From assembly GCF_039652615.1 (NCBI RefSeq), contig NZ_JBDJAC010000015.1, positions 1-64,000 of the forward strand: 64,000 nucleotides of DNA, in the 5' to 3' direction. Below the pieces are notes generated by a model. That model did no database searches and was not told where the DNA came from. It saw nothing but the letters and a program-made list of their open reading frames with translations. Positions 51,887-60,477 of the stretch are shown here, in pieces. Made by a program: the position numbers and the translations under genes. The DNA comes from Fulvimarina sp039652615. GTDB lineage: Bacteria > Pseudomonadota > Alphaproteobacteria > Rhizobiales > Rhizobiaceae. Numbering within the stretch: the first letter of the stretch is position 1; every line of letters starts with the position of its first letter.

Positions 51887-52054
51887 CTCAGAGCCAAGGC
51901 GTCAGGCTTCAAGCGCTATCAGCTTCGAACCGATTATCACGAGAAACCTGTACTGACAATGTATGAACGAACAATGAGTTTAACAGAGCCGCCACCTCTC
52001 ACGGGTTTGTGTTGCAGCGCCAAATTTTAAAGGCAGAAGCACGCATGGGGATAA

Positions 52055-52094
52055 CTCAATTGCAAACGCAGCTTTCGCTGCGTTTGCAATTGAG
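52055..52094. repeat. 40-base perfect hairpin between divergent genes
   Basis: CTCAATTGCAAACGCAGC (52055-52072) and GCTGCGTTTGCAATTGAG (52077-52094) are exact 18-base inverted arms with a TTTC loop. It is bounded by divergent genes and has no T run, so it is not an ordinary terminator. Confidence 0.75.
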
Positions 52095-52179
52095 CCTTCT
52101 TCAGACGCATCGGGGCTGGAGATTGCCACCACCCGTGCGATAAGAGAGGCCAATCTTAAAAGCTTCTGCGAGGAATTTC

Positions 52180-52854
52180 GTGTCCACCGCCGACCAGTAT
52201 CACGTCGTGAAAGACACCATCGCGAAGGCCGTGACCGATGCCGGGCGCGAGGCGAACAGCGTCGCCCTCGTCGCGATTTCCAAGACCAAGGGCGAGGAGG
52301 AGATCGTGCCGGTTCTCGAGGCCGGCCATCGCATCTTCGGCGAGAATAAAGTGCAGGAGTCCCAGGCGAAGTGGCCGCCCCTCAAGGAACGCTATCCGGG
52401 TATCGAACTGCGCCTCGTGGGCCCGCTCCAATCGAACAAGACCGCCGATGCCGTCGCCCTTTTCGATGTGATCGAAACGGTAGACCGGGAGAAGATCGCC
52501 CGCGAGATCGCCAAGGAAATCTCGAAGCAGGGCCGGACGCCGCGTCTCTATGTTCAGGTGAATACGGGCGAAGAGGATCAGAAAGCCGGCATCATGCCGA
52601 AGGAGGCCGTCGCCTTCGTGGAGCGCTGTCGAACGGAGCATGGCCTGACCATCGAAGGTCTCATGTGCATCCCGCCGGTGGACGAGAATCCTGGCCCCCA
52701 CTTCGCCCTCCTCGCCAAGCTCGCCGGTGAAGCCGGCATCGAAAAGCTCTCCATGGGCATGAGCGGGGATTACGAGACTGCGGTCGAATTCGGCGCGACG
52801 AGCGTGCGCGTCGGTTCGGCGATCTTCGGCGAGCGGGATTATTCGAACGGCTGA
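52180..52854 (+). CDS. YggS/PROSC-family PLP homeostasis protein
   Basis: 224 residues from GTG 52180 with an AGGA site. This PLP-binding protein buffers pyridoxal phosphate and affects amino-acid balance. The PLP Lys is K35 in VAISKTKGEE, followed by FGENKVQESQAKW (about 53-65), LVGPLQSNK (about 78-86), and SMGMSGDYETAVEFGATSVRVGSAIFGER at the end (about 190-218), all classic for the family. It diverges from the antitoxin gene. A parS-like site follows the stop by 10 bases. Confidence 0.92.
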   Translation: MSTADQYHVVKDTIAKAVTDAGREANSVALVAISKTKGEEEIVPVLEAGHRIFGENKVQESQAKWPPLKERYPGIELRLVGPLQSNKTADAVALFDVIETVDREKIAREIAKEISKQGRTPRLYVQVNTGEEDQKAGIMPKEAVAFVERCRTEHGLTIEGLMCIPPVDENPGPHFALLAKLAGEAGIEKLSMGMSGDYETAVEFGATSVRVGSAIFGERDYSNG

Positions 52855-52864
52855 ACGGGTTTCC

Positions 52865-52880
52865 CGTTTCACGTGAAACA
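52865..52880. promoter_or_regulatory. parS-like centromere site 1
   Basis: CGTTTCACGTGAAACA contains the perfect 14-bp palindrome GTTTCACGTGAAAC and matches the ParB-binding parS consensus TGTTTCACGTGAAACA at all but the first base. It is intergenic, between the YggS and metallopeptidase genes. Confidence 0.85.
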
Positions 52881-52891
52881 TCGCACGGCGT

Positions 52892-53638
52892 TCAATCGAA
52901 GCGGATGCGATGAAGCGAGGCGCCGTTCGTCTTCAGCCAGTCCCGGCCCTCGTCCATTCGGGGGCACAGCTCGCGGCACACCGCCCAGAACGCCGCCGAA
53001 TGGTTCATTTCCTTGAAATGCGCCACCTCGTGGGCCGCGAGATAGTCGAGCACATGGGGCGGCGCCATGACGATCCGCCAAGAGAACGAGAGACGGCGGT
53101 CGGAAGTGCAGGACCCCCAACGGCTCACCGTATCCTTGAGGGTCACCATCTTGGGGCTGAGGCCGACGCTCGCCGCATGGGTCGAAACCGCCGCCATCAG
53201 ATCGGCCTTGGCTTCCTTCCTCAGGAAATCCTTCACCCGTCGGCCGAAATGCTCCGGCATGCCGCCAACGGTCAATTCGCCCGACTGCGTATCAAACCGC
53301 GATACGCGCCGGCCGCCGCGATAGACCAGCTTCACGGTCTCGCCCCGCAGCGGGATCGATCCGCCATCGGTAACAAGCACCGGCGCGGCCGCCCCCCCTG
53401 CCCGCTCGGCGATCCAGCCCTGATGGCGTGTGATGAAATCAGACAGTGTCTTCCTGCGCGTCTTCGGCGGCACCGTCACCACCGCGCCGCCGTCCGGCGC
53501 GATGCGCAGGATCAGCCGCTTGGCGCGTGCGTTCTCGCGCACGGTAAGCGGCACCTGCCGTCCACCGGCTTCCACAAAGTCCGGCAATGGCGTCGACGCT
53601 TCCGGACGCCGGTAAAGACTGCGCAGTTTGAGAGCCAT
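52892..53638 (-). CDS. YgjP-like M48-family metallopeptidase (DUF45)
   Basis: 248 residues. The SprT-like DUF45 family has a zinc HExxH motif, here HEVAH at 203-207 with a third ligand probably H213 in MNHSAAFW. The KDTVSRWGSCTSDRRLSFSWRI block (about 168-189) is the other family signature. E. coli YgjP was reported as a UTP pyrophosphatase-like protein; the physiological role in this group is unsettled. It is soluble, with no signal peptide. It converges with the YggS gene, with the parS-like site between them. Confidence 0.85.
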   Translation of the reverse strand: MALKLRSLYRRPEASTPLPDFVEAGGRQVPLTVRENARAKRLILRIAPDGGAVVTVPPKTRRKTLSDFITRHQGWIAERAGGAAAPVLVTDGGSIPLRGETVKLVYRGGRRVSRFDTQSGELTVGGMPEHFGRRVKDFLRKEAKADLMAAVSTHAASVGLSPKMVTLKDTVSRWGSCTSDRRLSFSWRIVMAPPHVLDYLAAHEVAHFKEMNHSAAFWAVCRELCPRMDEGRDWLKTNGASLHRIRFD

Positions 53639-53777
53639 GAGCGTGACGCCGCGAATGATTTGGGTCGGTCTGATTTGCCAGATAACACGGCAATCGAGCA
53701 GCTCCCATGGCGAGGATCATGCGCCCGGCCGTCATCCCCAGACGATGCCATGTCAGGGCCAGGCGGACAAAAGAAAA

Positions 53778-53800
53778 GGCGGCACCCTCGCGGCACCGCC
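53778..53800 (-). terminator. Intrinsic terminator of the DUF2852 gene
   Basis: On the minus strand GGCGG and CCGCC arms (outer 5 bp, with an inner loop and two further pairs) are followed by TTTTCTTTTG. It lies about 55 bases after the DUF2852 stop. Confidence 0.55.
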
Positions 53801-53853
53801 TTCATATTCATTGCACCAAGTCAGGCTCTTGTGAGCCGTCCCGCAAGCGGGGA

Positions 53854-54297
53854 TCAGGCCGGATGGCCGTCAACCACCGGGCCGTCGTCGCTGCGGGTAT
53901 CGCGCGAACGGCGATCCTTCATGAAGCGATCGAACTCTTCCTGATCCTTCGCCCGGCGCAATTCGCGGGCATAGGCCTCGAATTCGGCCGAAGCCTCATG
54001 CAGCTTGCGGCGCTCCTCGTCGAGACGCTTCAGCTCGGCATCCCGCCAATCGTCGAAAGCGACATTGCCGGTGCGCTGGGCGCTGAAAGACGACGCATTG
54101 AAGCCGGCGCGCTTCAGACCACCGAACAGGCGGTCAGTCGAGGTATTGACGTCGCGCTTGAAGGCGTCGAGGCGATCACCCCAAAGAATATAGGCCAGAA
54201 CGGCCAGGCCAAGCGGCCAGAAAACGAAGAAACCGCCAACCATCAGGGCGATCGTTGCTGGCGTCCAGGCCGGCCGAATCAGGGCGCGTGAAGTCAT
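53854..54297 (-). CDS. DUF2852 membrane protein
   Basis: 147 residues from ATG 54297, with an AAGGA site. One or two hydrophobic segments (about 9-37, TPATIALMVGGFFVFWPLGLAVLAYIL) precede a cytosolic coiled-coil tail rich in Arg and Glu (about 85-130, LKRLDEERRKLHEASAEFEAYARELRRAKDQEEFDRFM). This DUF2852 pattern is found mainly in alphaproteobacteria; its function is unknown, though the shape suggests a membrane scaffold. It is monocistronic and followed by a terminator. Confidence 0.8.
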   Translation of the reverse strand: MTSRALIRPAWTPATIALMVGGFFVFWPLGLAVLAYILWGDRLDAFKRDVNTSTDRLFGGLKRAGFNASSFSAQRTGNVAFDDWRDAELKRLDEERRKLHEASAEFEAYARELRRAKDQEEFDRFMKDRRSRDTRSDDGPVVDGHPA

Positions 54298-54532
54298 GGA
54301 GATCCCGTTCCTTTCAAAAATCGGCGACGACGGCAAGCATCGTCAGCCAGAAGAGAGTGTTCATCTGTATTTCCCCTATGATGTGGTGATGACAGACAGT
54401 GCGTTCAATCTCTGTGATCCAGAAAATCGACAGGTTGCCGCAACCACTTCTTCAAATCATCGGCCTTGCGATGCGGCCGAAGGATCGTGACACCTTCTTC
54501 CATGCCGTCGGCAGCCCGGCTATCGCTCACCC

Positions 54533-54982
54533 ATGACCGCACTCGCCATTTTCGCCGGCCTCTTCTGGAGCGCCTTTCTCGCCGCCACCATCCTGCCCGG
54601 CGCATCGGAACTCGTGCTGATCGCCGCGCTCGCAGAAACTGCGGTCGATCCGGTCACCGCCGTCTTGATCGCCGGCACGGGAAACACGCTGGGTTCGATC
54701 GTCAACTGGGCGATGGGACGCTACTTCGCGCGTTATGCCGATCGGAAATGGTTTCCGGTGCCCAAGCCAGCACTGGAGAAAGCGGAGATGGTCTTCAGGC
54801 GCTACGGCTCCTGGACGCTTCTCTTCGCCTGGTGGCCCTTCGGCGGAGACGCCCTCACTCTGGCCGCCGGCTTCCTGCGCATCCCTCTCCTCACCTTCAC
54901 GGTTCTCGTCGCAGCCGGCAAATTCGCCCGCTACGCCGTCATCGCGGCGGCTACCCTGGGTGTGGAGAACTGTATCCTCTAA
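54533..54982 (+). CDS. YqaA/DedA-type small membrane protein
   Basis: 149 residues with about four membrane segments. The VTAVLIAGTGNTLGSIVNWAMGRYFARYADRKW region (about 40-73) and RRYGSWTLLFAWWPFGGDALTLAAGFLRI (about 88-116) match the SNARE-associated/YqaA family of DedA-like inner-membrane proteins. These are thought to help membrane lipid homeostasis. No start with a strong ribosome-binding site is seen. The gene is alone on its strand. Confidence 0.82.
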   Translation: MTALAIFAGLFWSAFLAATILPGASELVLIAALAETAVDPVTAVLIAGTGNTLGSIVNWAMGRYFARYADRKWFPVPKPALEKAEMVFRRYGSWTLLFAWWPFGGDALTLAAGFLRIPLLTFTVLVAAGKFARYAVIAAATLGVENCIL

Positions 54983-54994
54983 GGCCATTAATGC

Positions 54995-55008
54995 TACCTA
55001 TATAGGTA
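54995..55008. promoter_or_regulatory. Perfect 14-bp palindrome before the TadE-like gene
   Basis: TACCTATATAGGTA is a perfect palindrome in the 156-base gap between the YqaA and TadE-like genes. It could be an operator for the pilus pair or part of an AT-rich promoter. Confidence 0.4.
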
Positions 55009-55138
55009 TAACCTGAAGACGCGTAAAATTAGAGATAACGCAAATTGTCACGTGTCTGTGATCAGCCGCGGTTACTATTTGTTAGGCCGCTAAAAGCAAG
55101 CATAGCTTAGTTTTATGGCGACGGATGGTTAAGACCCC

Positions 55139-55645
55139 ATGCGCATTCAGAAACCGATTGCTTCCGGATTCCATCATAACGTTGACGGAGCTTTCAGGCC
55201 GGACCCGATCAGGCTTTCAACGTCAATAAGGGCACGATCTCAGCTGATCTCGCTTTTCACCCAATCGAAAGGCGCAGCCGGCGTCGAGTTCGCGGTGATC
55301 CTGCCAGTTTTCCTCTTCATCGCCTTCGCGGTTGCTTTCTTCGGCGTCTATATCGGCCTCGCCCATTCCCTACAGGCGATCTCCGCCGATGCGAGCCGCT
55401 ACGCCATGGTGGGGCTTGATGCCGATGAACGCCGGACCCTCGTCGGCGCGGCCATCGCGAATTCTTCCGAACAATATGCACTGATCAACCGGGACCTTCT
55501 CACCTACGAGGTCAAGGAAGACGGGCACTGGTTCACGGTCAATGTCGCCTATGACGTGTCCGGTTTCGGGCTTCCCGCCATCGTGACCAAGCCGCTCGGC
55601 GAGACCGAGAGCCTCCGGCGTTCGGCGACGGTGCTTTTGCCATGA
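55139..55645 (+). CDS. TadE-like pilus assembly protein
   Basis: 168 residues. The N-terminal 45 residues are basic and end at KGAAGVEFAVILPVFLFIAFAVAFFGVYIGLAHSL (about 43-77), the Gly-Glu-hydrophobic segment of TadE/TadG pseudopilins that is cut by prepilin peptidase. The rest is a small soluble domain. Here the sequence before the hydrophobic segment is longer than in typical TadE proteins; an internal start is possible but none is marked by a ribosome-binding site. The gene ends in an ATGA overlap with the TadG-like gene. Confidence 0.75.
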   Translation: MRIQKPIASGFHHNVDGAFRPDPIRLSTSIRARSQLISLFTQSKGAAGVEFAVILPVFLFIAFAVAFFGVYIGLAHSLQAISADASRYAMVGLDADERRTLVGAAIANSSEQYALINRDLLTYEVKEDGHWFTVNVAYDVSGFGLPAIVTKPLGETESLRRSATVLLP

Positions 55646-57288
55646 AGCGATTTCTTCAGCTCCTCGGGCCCCGTTCGAACAGCGGAAATATCGCCATCAC
55701 ATTCGCCCTGATGCTGCCCGTCATCCTTGGCTTCGGGGGCTACGCGACCGATCTTGGTCTTGCCTATCTGGAACGGCGCGCCTTGCAGGCCGCCAGCGAT
55801 GCAGCCGCACTCGCCGCGATCCGACACCCGGACGACGCCGAGGCGATTGCCGCCAAGGTTTTCGCCGCCTCTTCCCAGGACGACGTGACGTTCGATCTCG
55901 TCTTCGGAACATACGAGGCCGCGAAACCGCGCGAGGAGCGCTTCCAGGCAGGTGTTTACGGCAGCTCGCCTGTCGTGAGGATCGAGGCACGCAAGCCGCA
56001 TGTCTATACCCTCGCTCGTGTCCTCGGCATCGATGGCGTCGACCTGACGGTGCGCTCGGACGCCGCGATCGATGCGAGGGTGGTGTTTCAGGCCGGCAGC
56101 CGCCTCGCAAGCCTCGATCCGAAGCTTCTGAATACGATCCTCAAGGATGCGATTGGCGTCGAGCTCTCGCTGGACGCCCTCGATTACAACAATCTCCTCA
56201 GTACATCCGTCACGCTTGGCGATCTCATCCCCACAGACGGCCCCGACAGCTCGAAAACCTCGGATTTCGCCGCGGCGGTCGGCACGGAGATGCCGGCATC
56301 GGATCTGCTGATGGCCGGTTCGGACGCTCTGGCAGAGAGCGGAAAGGCGATGGCAGCCGCATCCATGCGCAAGGCCGCGCAGAGTTCGTTGGCGCTCGAT
56401 GCCAAAATGCGAGTGTCCGATCTGATCGATCTCGGCAGCGACGATATTTCGATCACGCGAAATGCTGCGGCAGAAATTCTGAACACCCGGCTGTCGGCGC
56501 TCGATGTCGTCGATGCCATTGTTAAAAAGGCGGCATCCGGGCTTACTGCGTCTCTCGATCTCGATCTGCCGACGCTTGGCACCGTCGAACTGGACCTTCT
56601 TCTCGGGGAGGCGATGAAGTCGACGCCGACGCTGGGGATTGCCGCGATGGGCCGGGGGATCGAAACCGGTCAGGCAAGGCTACGCCTTCGCGCTGAAACG
56701 CAAAGCCCCTTGGACGGGCTGGGCATCGGTCTCGATCTTCCGATCGAAGCGATCCTTGCGGGCGGACGCGTGGACGTCGCCGCCATCACCTGTTCGTCCG
56801 ACCCGAACGCCCGATCGGTGACCCTTGCCGTGACGCCCGGACTTGCCCGGCTATCCCTCGGACGGTGGACGAAGCGCCTCGAAGAGATCTCGATGAGAGA
56901 TCGTCTTTACTACGCACCGATCGTGGAGGCCCTCGTCGCTCAGGTCGACGCCCGCGCCAATCTCGCGATCGAGAACGCTGAGCCCGTCCTCGTCACCTTC
57001 ACCGGCACAGATATCGCAACCGGGAATACGAAGGCCGTCCGGACCACCTCGCTTCTGTCTAGCCCCATGACGAGCCTCTTCCGCGAAACCGATCTGTCGG
57101 CGCGGGTCGGCTTGATCGGGCTTTCCACCGGATCGCTGACCGCAATGGTGAACGATGCGCTTCTCTTCGACGCAACGCCGCTCGACGCGCTTCTCGCGGA
57201 TGTCCTCGCGGTCGCAGGACTAAGCCTTGGCGAGATCGACGTGAAGGTCAGCGATGTCCTCTGCCGCAATGCGAGGATCGTTGGCTGA
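55642..57288 (+). CDS. TadG-like pilus assembly protein
   Basis: 548 residues. The start is a TadE/TadG-type membrane segment, GNIAITFALMLPVILGFGGYATDLGLAYLERRALQAASDAAALAA (about 14-58), including the ERRALQAASDAAALAA helix found in TadG. The rest (about 70-548) is a large, Leu/Ala/Asp-rich periplasmic part I cannot assign to a VWA domain. The two genes overlap (ATGA) but the remaining tad genes (flp, tadA, cpaB, cpaC) are not in the window. The pair may be an orphan or belong to a distant pilus locus. Confidence 0.7.
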   Translation: MKRFLQLLGPRSNSGNIAITFALMLPVILGFGGYATDLGLAYLERRALQAASDAAALAAIRHPDDAEAIAAKVFAASSQDDVTFDLVFGTYEAAKPREERFQAGVYGSSPVVRIEARKPHVYTLARVLGIDGVDLTVRSDAAIDARVVFQAGSRLASLDPKLLNTILKDAIGVELSLDALDYNNLLSTSVTLGDLIPTDGPDSSKTSDFAAAVGTEMPASDLLMAGSDALAESGKAMAAASMRKAAQSSLALDAKMRVSDLIDLGSDDISITRNAAAEILNTRLSALDVVDAIVKKAASGLTASLDLDLPTLGTVELDLLLGEAMKSTPTLGIAAMGRGIETGQARLRLRAETQSPLDGLGIGLDLPIEAILAGGRVDVAAITCSSDPNARSVTLAVTPGLARLSLGRWTKRLEEISMRDRLYYAPIVEALVAQVDARANLAIENAEPVLVTFTGTDIATGNTKAVRTTSLLSSPMTSLFRETDLSARVGLIGLSTGSLTAMVNDALLFDATPLDALLADVLAVAGLSLGEIDVKVSDVLCRNARIVG

Positions 57289-57318
57289 CGAACACCCTCA
57301 TCCCATCGACGGACCAGA

Positions 57319-58881
57319 TCAGCTCGTCGAACCGCCGCTCGCCCAGCCCGGCATCTCGCCGACCGTAACGCCGAAGAGCGTCGTCAAGATCAGGTAGCCA
57401 AGGGTCGAGATGATCACGAGCGCCGCGAGATTGTGCCAAGCGCCATATCGAACCATTTGCGGGATCGAGATGTGACCGGACGCGAAGACCAGCGCATTCG
57501 GCGGGGTCGCAACCGGCATCATGAACGCCATGGAGGCAGACAGGGCGGCGGGGATCGCCAGAAGCAGGGGATTTTCGCCGATGTTCAGGCTGAGCGCGGC
57601 AAGCAGCGGCAGGAAGGTGGCGGAGGTCGCGGTGTTGGAGGTGAATTCCGTCAGGATCATCATGATCCCGGCGACGATGACGATGAGGACGAAAATCGTC
57701 AGAGCCCCGGCGAAACTTCCGATTGCCTGACCGATCCAGCGATCGAGTCCGGTCCCGGCAACGGCGGCCGCGAGCGTCAGCCCGCCGCCAAACAGGATCA
57801 GCACGCCCCAGGGAATGTTGGCAGCGGTCTTCCAGTCGAGCAGCGCGACCCGCATGCCATCTTCGTCCTTCATTCCAGTCGGAACGAGGAACAGAACCAG
57901 TGCCGCCCCGATTGCGATGGCCGCATCGTCGAGGCTCGGGATGAAGTTCTGGAGCCAGGAGCGGGTCATCCAGAGGATGGCGGCCGTCATGAAGACGGCA
58001 GCGACGATCTTTTCGGCACGCGACATCTTGCCGAGGCCTTTCAGTTCATCCGCGATGATCCTGTCTGCACCCTCGACTTCATGCGTCGGCAGACGCAGCG
58101 CGAACTTCGTCAGGATCAGCCAGGAGATGACGAGCATCAGGATCGAGACCGGCAGGCCGATCAGCATCCAGCGGCCAAAGCCGAGATCGAAGCCGTAGTT
58201 TTCGCTGAGCATGCCGGCAAGAAGCGCGTTCGGCGGCGTCCCGATCAGCGTCGCCACACCGCCGATCGAGGCGGAGTAAGCGACACCAAGAAGCAGGGAG
58301 AGGGCGAAGAGCTTCGTCGCCTTCTCATCGCCCGTCTCGTCGCCGACGAGGCCGATGACGGAGATGGCGATCGGCAGCATCATGACGGTGGTCGCCGTGT
58401 TCGAGACCCACATGGAGAGAAAGGCGGTGGCGATCATGAAGCCGCCAACGATCTGGTGCTGGCGCGAGCCGGTGCGCGAGGCGATGTTGAGCGCAATCCG
58501 ACGGTGGAGATTCCAGCGCTGCATGGCACCCGCCAGCATGAATCCGCCCATGAACAGGAAGATCGTCGGATTGGCATAGGGCGATGCGGTTGCGCTCATG
58601 GACATGGCGCCGGTGAGCGGAAAGAGAACGAGAGGGACGAGGGCGGTCGCGGGCACCGGCACGGCCTCCGTGAGCCACCAGATCACCATGAGCGTGGCGA
58701 CGGCGACGACGCGCCAGGCCTCTATCGAAAGATCGTCGGGTTTGGGAAGAAAAAGGAGAAGGACAAAGGCAGCGATACCAACAAGGGCCGGAACGAGTTT
58801 GAGCGTGCCTGTCGCGCCCTCGCCGCTCGTTTCACGTGAAACACCCTCTTTGCGGTCCTTCGACCGATCAGTCGTTGCCAT
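57319..58881 (-). CDS. SLC13/DASS-family sodium-coupled anion transporter
   Basis: 520 residues with about twelve membrane segments after a hydrophilic N-terminus of about 28. The two Ser-Asn-Thr sodium/substrate motifs are present: SNTATTVMMLPIA (about 160-172) and SNTATSATFLPLLAAL (about 410-425). GTPPNALLAGM (about 220-230) and a second TPPNALVFASGHI (about 465-477) are further family features. Likely substrates are di- or tricarboxylates or sulfate. Residues 13-18 are encoded by a parS-like site. Confidence 0.9.
   Translation of the reverse strand: MATTDRSKDRKEGVSRETSGEGATGTLKLVPALVGIAAFVLLLFLPKPDDLSIEAWRVVAVATLMVIWWLTEAVPVPATALVPLVLFPLTGAMSMSATASPYANPTIFLFMGGFMLAGAMQRWNLHRRIALNIASRTGSRQHQIVGGFMIATAFLSMWVSNTATTVMMLPIAISVIGLVGDETGDEKATKLFALSLLLGVAYSASIGGVATLIGTPPNALLAGMLSENYGFDLGFGRWMLIGLPVSILMLVISWLILTKFALRLPTHEVEGADRIIADELKGLGKMSRAEKIVAAVFMTAAILWMTRSWLQNFIPSLDDAAIAIGAALVLFLVPTGMKDEDGMRVALLDWKTAANIPWGVLILFGGGLTLAAAVAGTGLDRWIGQAIGSFAGALTIFVLIVIVAGIMMILTEFTSNTATSATFLPLLAALSLNIGENPLLLAIPAALSASMAFMMPVATPPNALVFASGHISIPQMVRYGAWHNLAALVIISTLGYLILTTLFGVTVGEMPGWASGGSTS
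58828..58843. promoter_or_regulatory. parS-like centromere site 2, inside a coding region
   Basis: The identical 16-mer CGTTTCACGTGAAACA lies within the SLC13 carrier gene near its 5' end (codons 13-18). It is a perfect 14-bp palindrome plus one base on each side, as in site 1. Confidence 0.85.
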
Positions 58882-59196
58882 CGCGCGACATCCTCCACCA
58901 AGTGTTTGCTACCCTCTGGTGAACTGGCTCAGGAAACCGTGAGCGACAAGTCCAATCGGCCCACAGCTCAGGGGGCGCGCCGTCATCTTTTACCCACGGG
59001 TAAGTGATAAGAGAGCCGACCGATCCACCTGGATCTGCGTATAGGTGCGCGCGCGGCACGGCGGCACCGATAAAAGCCATCATCCCTAAGCGGTCAAACC
59101 GGTTTCAAAAGTCCGCCATCTGTCGTTCCTCTGTCGTAAAACGTCTCTATCTCCCTCCTCAAGACGCTGGCTCCGCACGATCACGGGAAAACCTTC
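58882..59196. other. 315-base divergent promoter region
   Basis: Between the SLC13 carrier and the glycerophosphodiesterase gene. It contains the perfect inverted repeat TTACCC-AC-GGGTAA (58990-59003), a possible operator. No gene is supported. Confidence 0.4.
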
Positions 59197-60477
59197 ATGC
59201 GCGCGACCTTGACCCTTGCGACGGCCCTCACCGGCTTTGCCTTCCTCCAGCCCGCGATCGCCCAGAATCAGGGCACGGGCGCGGTGGCAATGCCCGCATC
59301 CGCCGAGATCGGCGTCCGGCCCGGCTATCTCGTCGATCAGCTGGAGGACGGAGACCTCAAGACGAAGCTTTCGGCCTGTCTCGGCCAGCCGATGAAGGCC
59401 AGCGACTGGTCGATCGGCCATCGCGGCGCGCCCTTGCAATTTCCTGAGCACAGCCGCGAGTCCTATATCGCCGCGGCCCGGCAGGGCGCCGGCATCATCG
59501 AATGCGACGTCGCCTTCACGAAGGACCGCGAGCTTGTCTGCCGGCATGCCCAGTGCGATCTCCACACGACGACCGACATTTTGACCCGTCCGGAGCTTGC
59601 GGCGAAATGCACCACGCCGTTCACTGCCGCCACCGGCACGGGCGAAGGCGAGGAAGCGCAGGCGAAGTGCTGCACATCAGACCTGACGCTTGCCGAGTTC
59701 CAGACGCTGAACGCCAAGATGGATTCCTTCGATCCGGCGGCCGAAACCGCCGAAGACTATCAGGGCGGCCTCGCGGACTGGCGCACCACGCTCTATTCGC
59801 CGGGCACGTTGATGACCCACAAGGACTCGATCGAACTCATCAAGTCGCTCGGCCGCAAGTTCACCCCGGAGCTGAAGGGCCCCGAGGTCGAGATGCCGTT
59901 CGAGGGCGAGTACAGCCAGGCCGATTACGCCCGGCAGATGATCCAGGATTATATCGACGCGGGCGTTTCGCCGGGCGACGTCTACCCCCAGTCCTTCAAT
60001 CTCGCAGATGTGAAGTTCTGGATCGCGGAATTTCCGGAGTTCGGACAGCAGGCCGTCTATCTCGACGATCGCTACGAAACGCTCGACGGCTTCGACCCGA
60101 TGAAGCCTGACACATTCGAGCCGACCATGCAGTCGCTTGCCGACGACGGGGTTCGGATCATTGCGCCGCCGCTCTGGATGCTCGTCACCGCCGAAGACGG
60201 GGAGATCGTTCCCTCACCCTATGCACGGGAAGCGAAAGAGGCCGGTCTCGACATCATCGCCTGGTCGCTGGAGCGCTCCGGTCCCCTCGCCGCCGGCGGC
60301 GGATGGTACTACCAGTCGATCAACGACATCACGACGTCCGATGGCGACATGCTGAAGCTTCTCGATGTCCTTTCGAGCGATATCGGCGTGAGGGGCGTCT
60401 TCTCCGATTGGCCGGCGACAACCACATTCTTTGCCAACTGCATCGAATCCGCCGAAAATAAGGCGGAGACGAATTGA
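59197..60477 (+). CDS. Secreted glycerophosphodiester phosphodiesterase
   Basis: 426 residues with a signal peptide (hydrophobic LATALTGFAFL, cleavage near AIA-23). The GDPD TIM-barrel motifs are present: IGHRGAPLQFPEHSRESY (about residues 72-89) with the catalytic His and Glu, IIECDVAFTKDRELVCRH (about 97-114) with the E-x-D metal pair and the second His. It hydrolyses glycerophosphodiesters to glycerol-3-phosphate and an alcohol in the periplasm. Seven Cys in the first 180 residues suggest disulfides. The C-terminal half is typical GDPD. Confidence 0.9.
   Translation: MRATLTLATALTGFAFLQPAIAQNQGTGAVAMPASAEIGVRPGYLVDQLEDGDLKTKLSACLGQPMKASDWSIGHRGAPLQFPEHSRESYIAAARQGAGIIECDVAFTKDRELVCRHAQCDLHTTTDILTRPELAAKCTTPFTAATGTGEGEEAQAKCCTSDLTLAEFQTLNAKMDSFDPAAETAEDYQGGLADWRTTLYSPGTLMTHKDSIELIKSLGRKFTPELKGPEVEMPFEGEYSQADYARQMIQDYIDAGVSPGDVYPQSFNLADVKFWIAEFPEFGQQAVYLDDRYETLDGFDPMKPDTFEPTMQSLADDGVRIIAPPLWMLVTAEDGEIVPSPYAREAKEAGLDIIAWSLERSGPLAAGGGWYYQSINDITTSDGDMLKLLDVLSSDIGVRGVFSDWPATTTFFANCIESAENKAETN

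Larger units (their letters stand above)
51857..52179. other. 323-base region between the antitoxin and YggS genes
   Basis: Holds the antitoxin operator palindrome (51869-51886), a possible minus-strand promoter (TTGTCA at 51959-51954 and GATAAT at 51938-51933, 15 bases apart) and a 40-base perfect hairpin (52055-52094). No gene is supported. Confidence 0.55.

Noticed and set aside
57433..58839. 468-codon frame opposite the SLC13 carrier
   Set aside because: Shadow frame of Asp/Arg/Gly composition.
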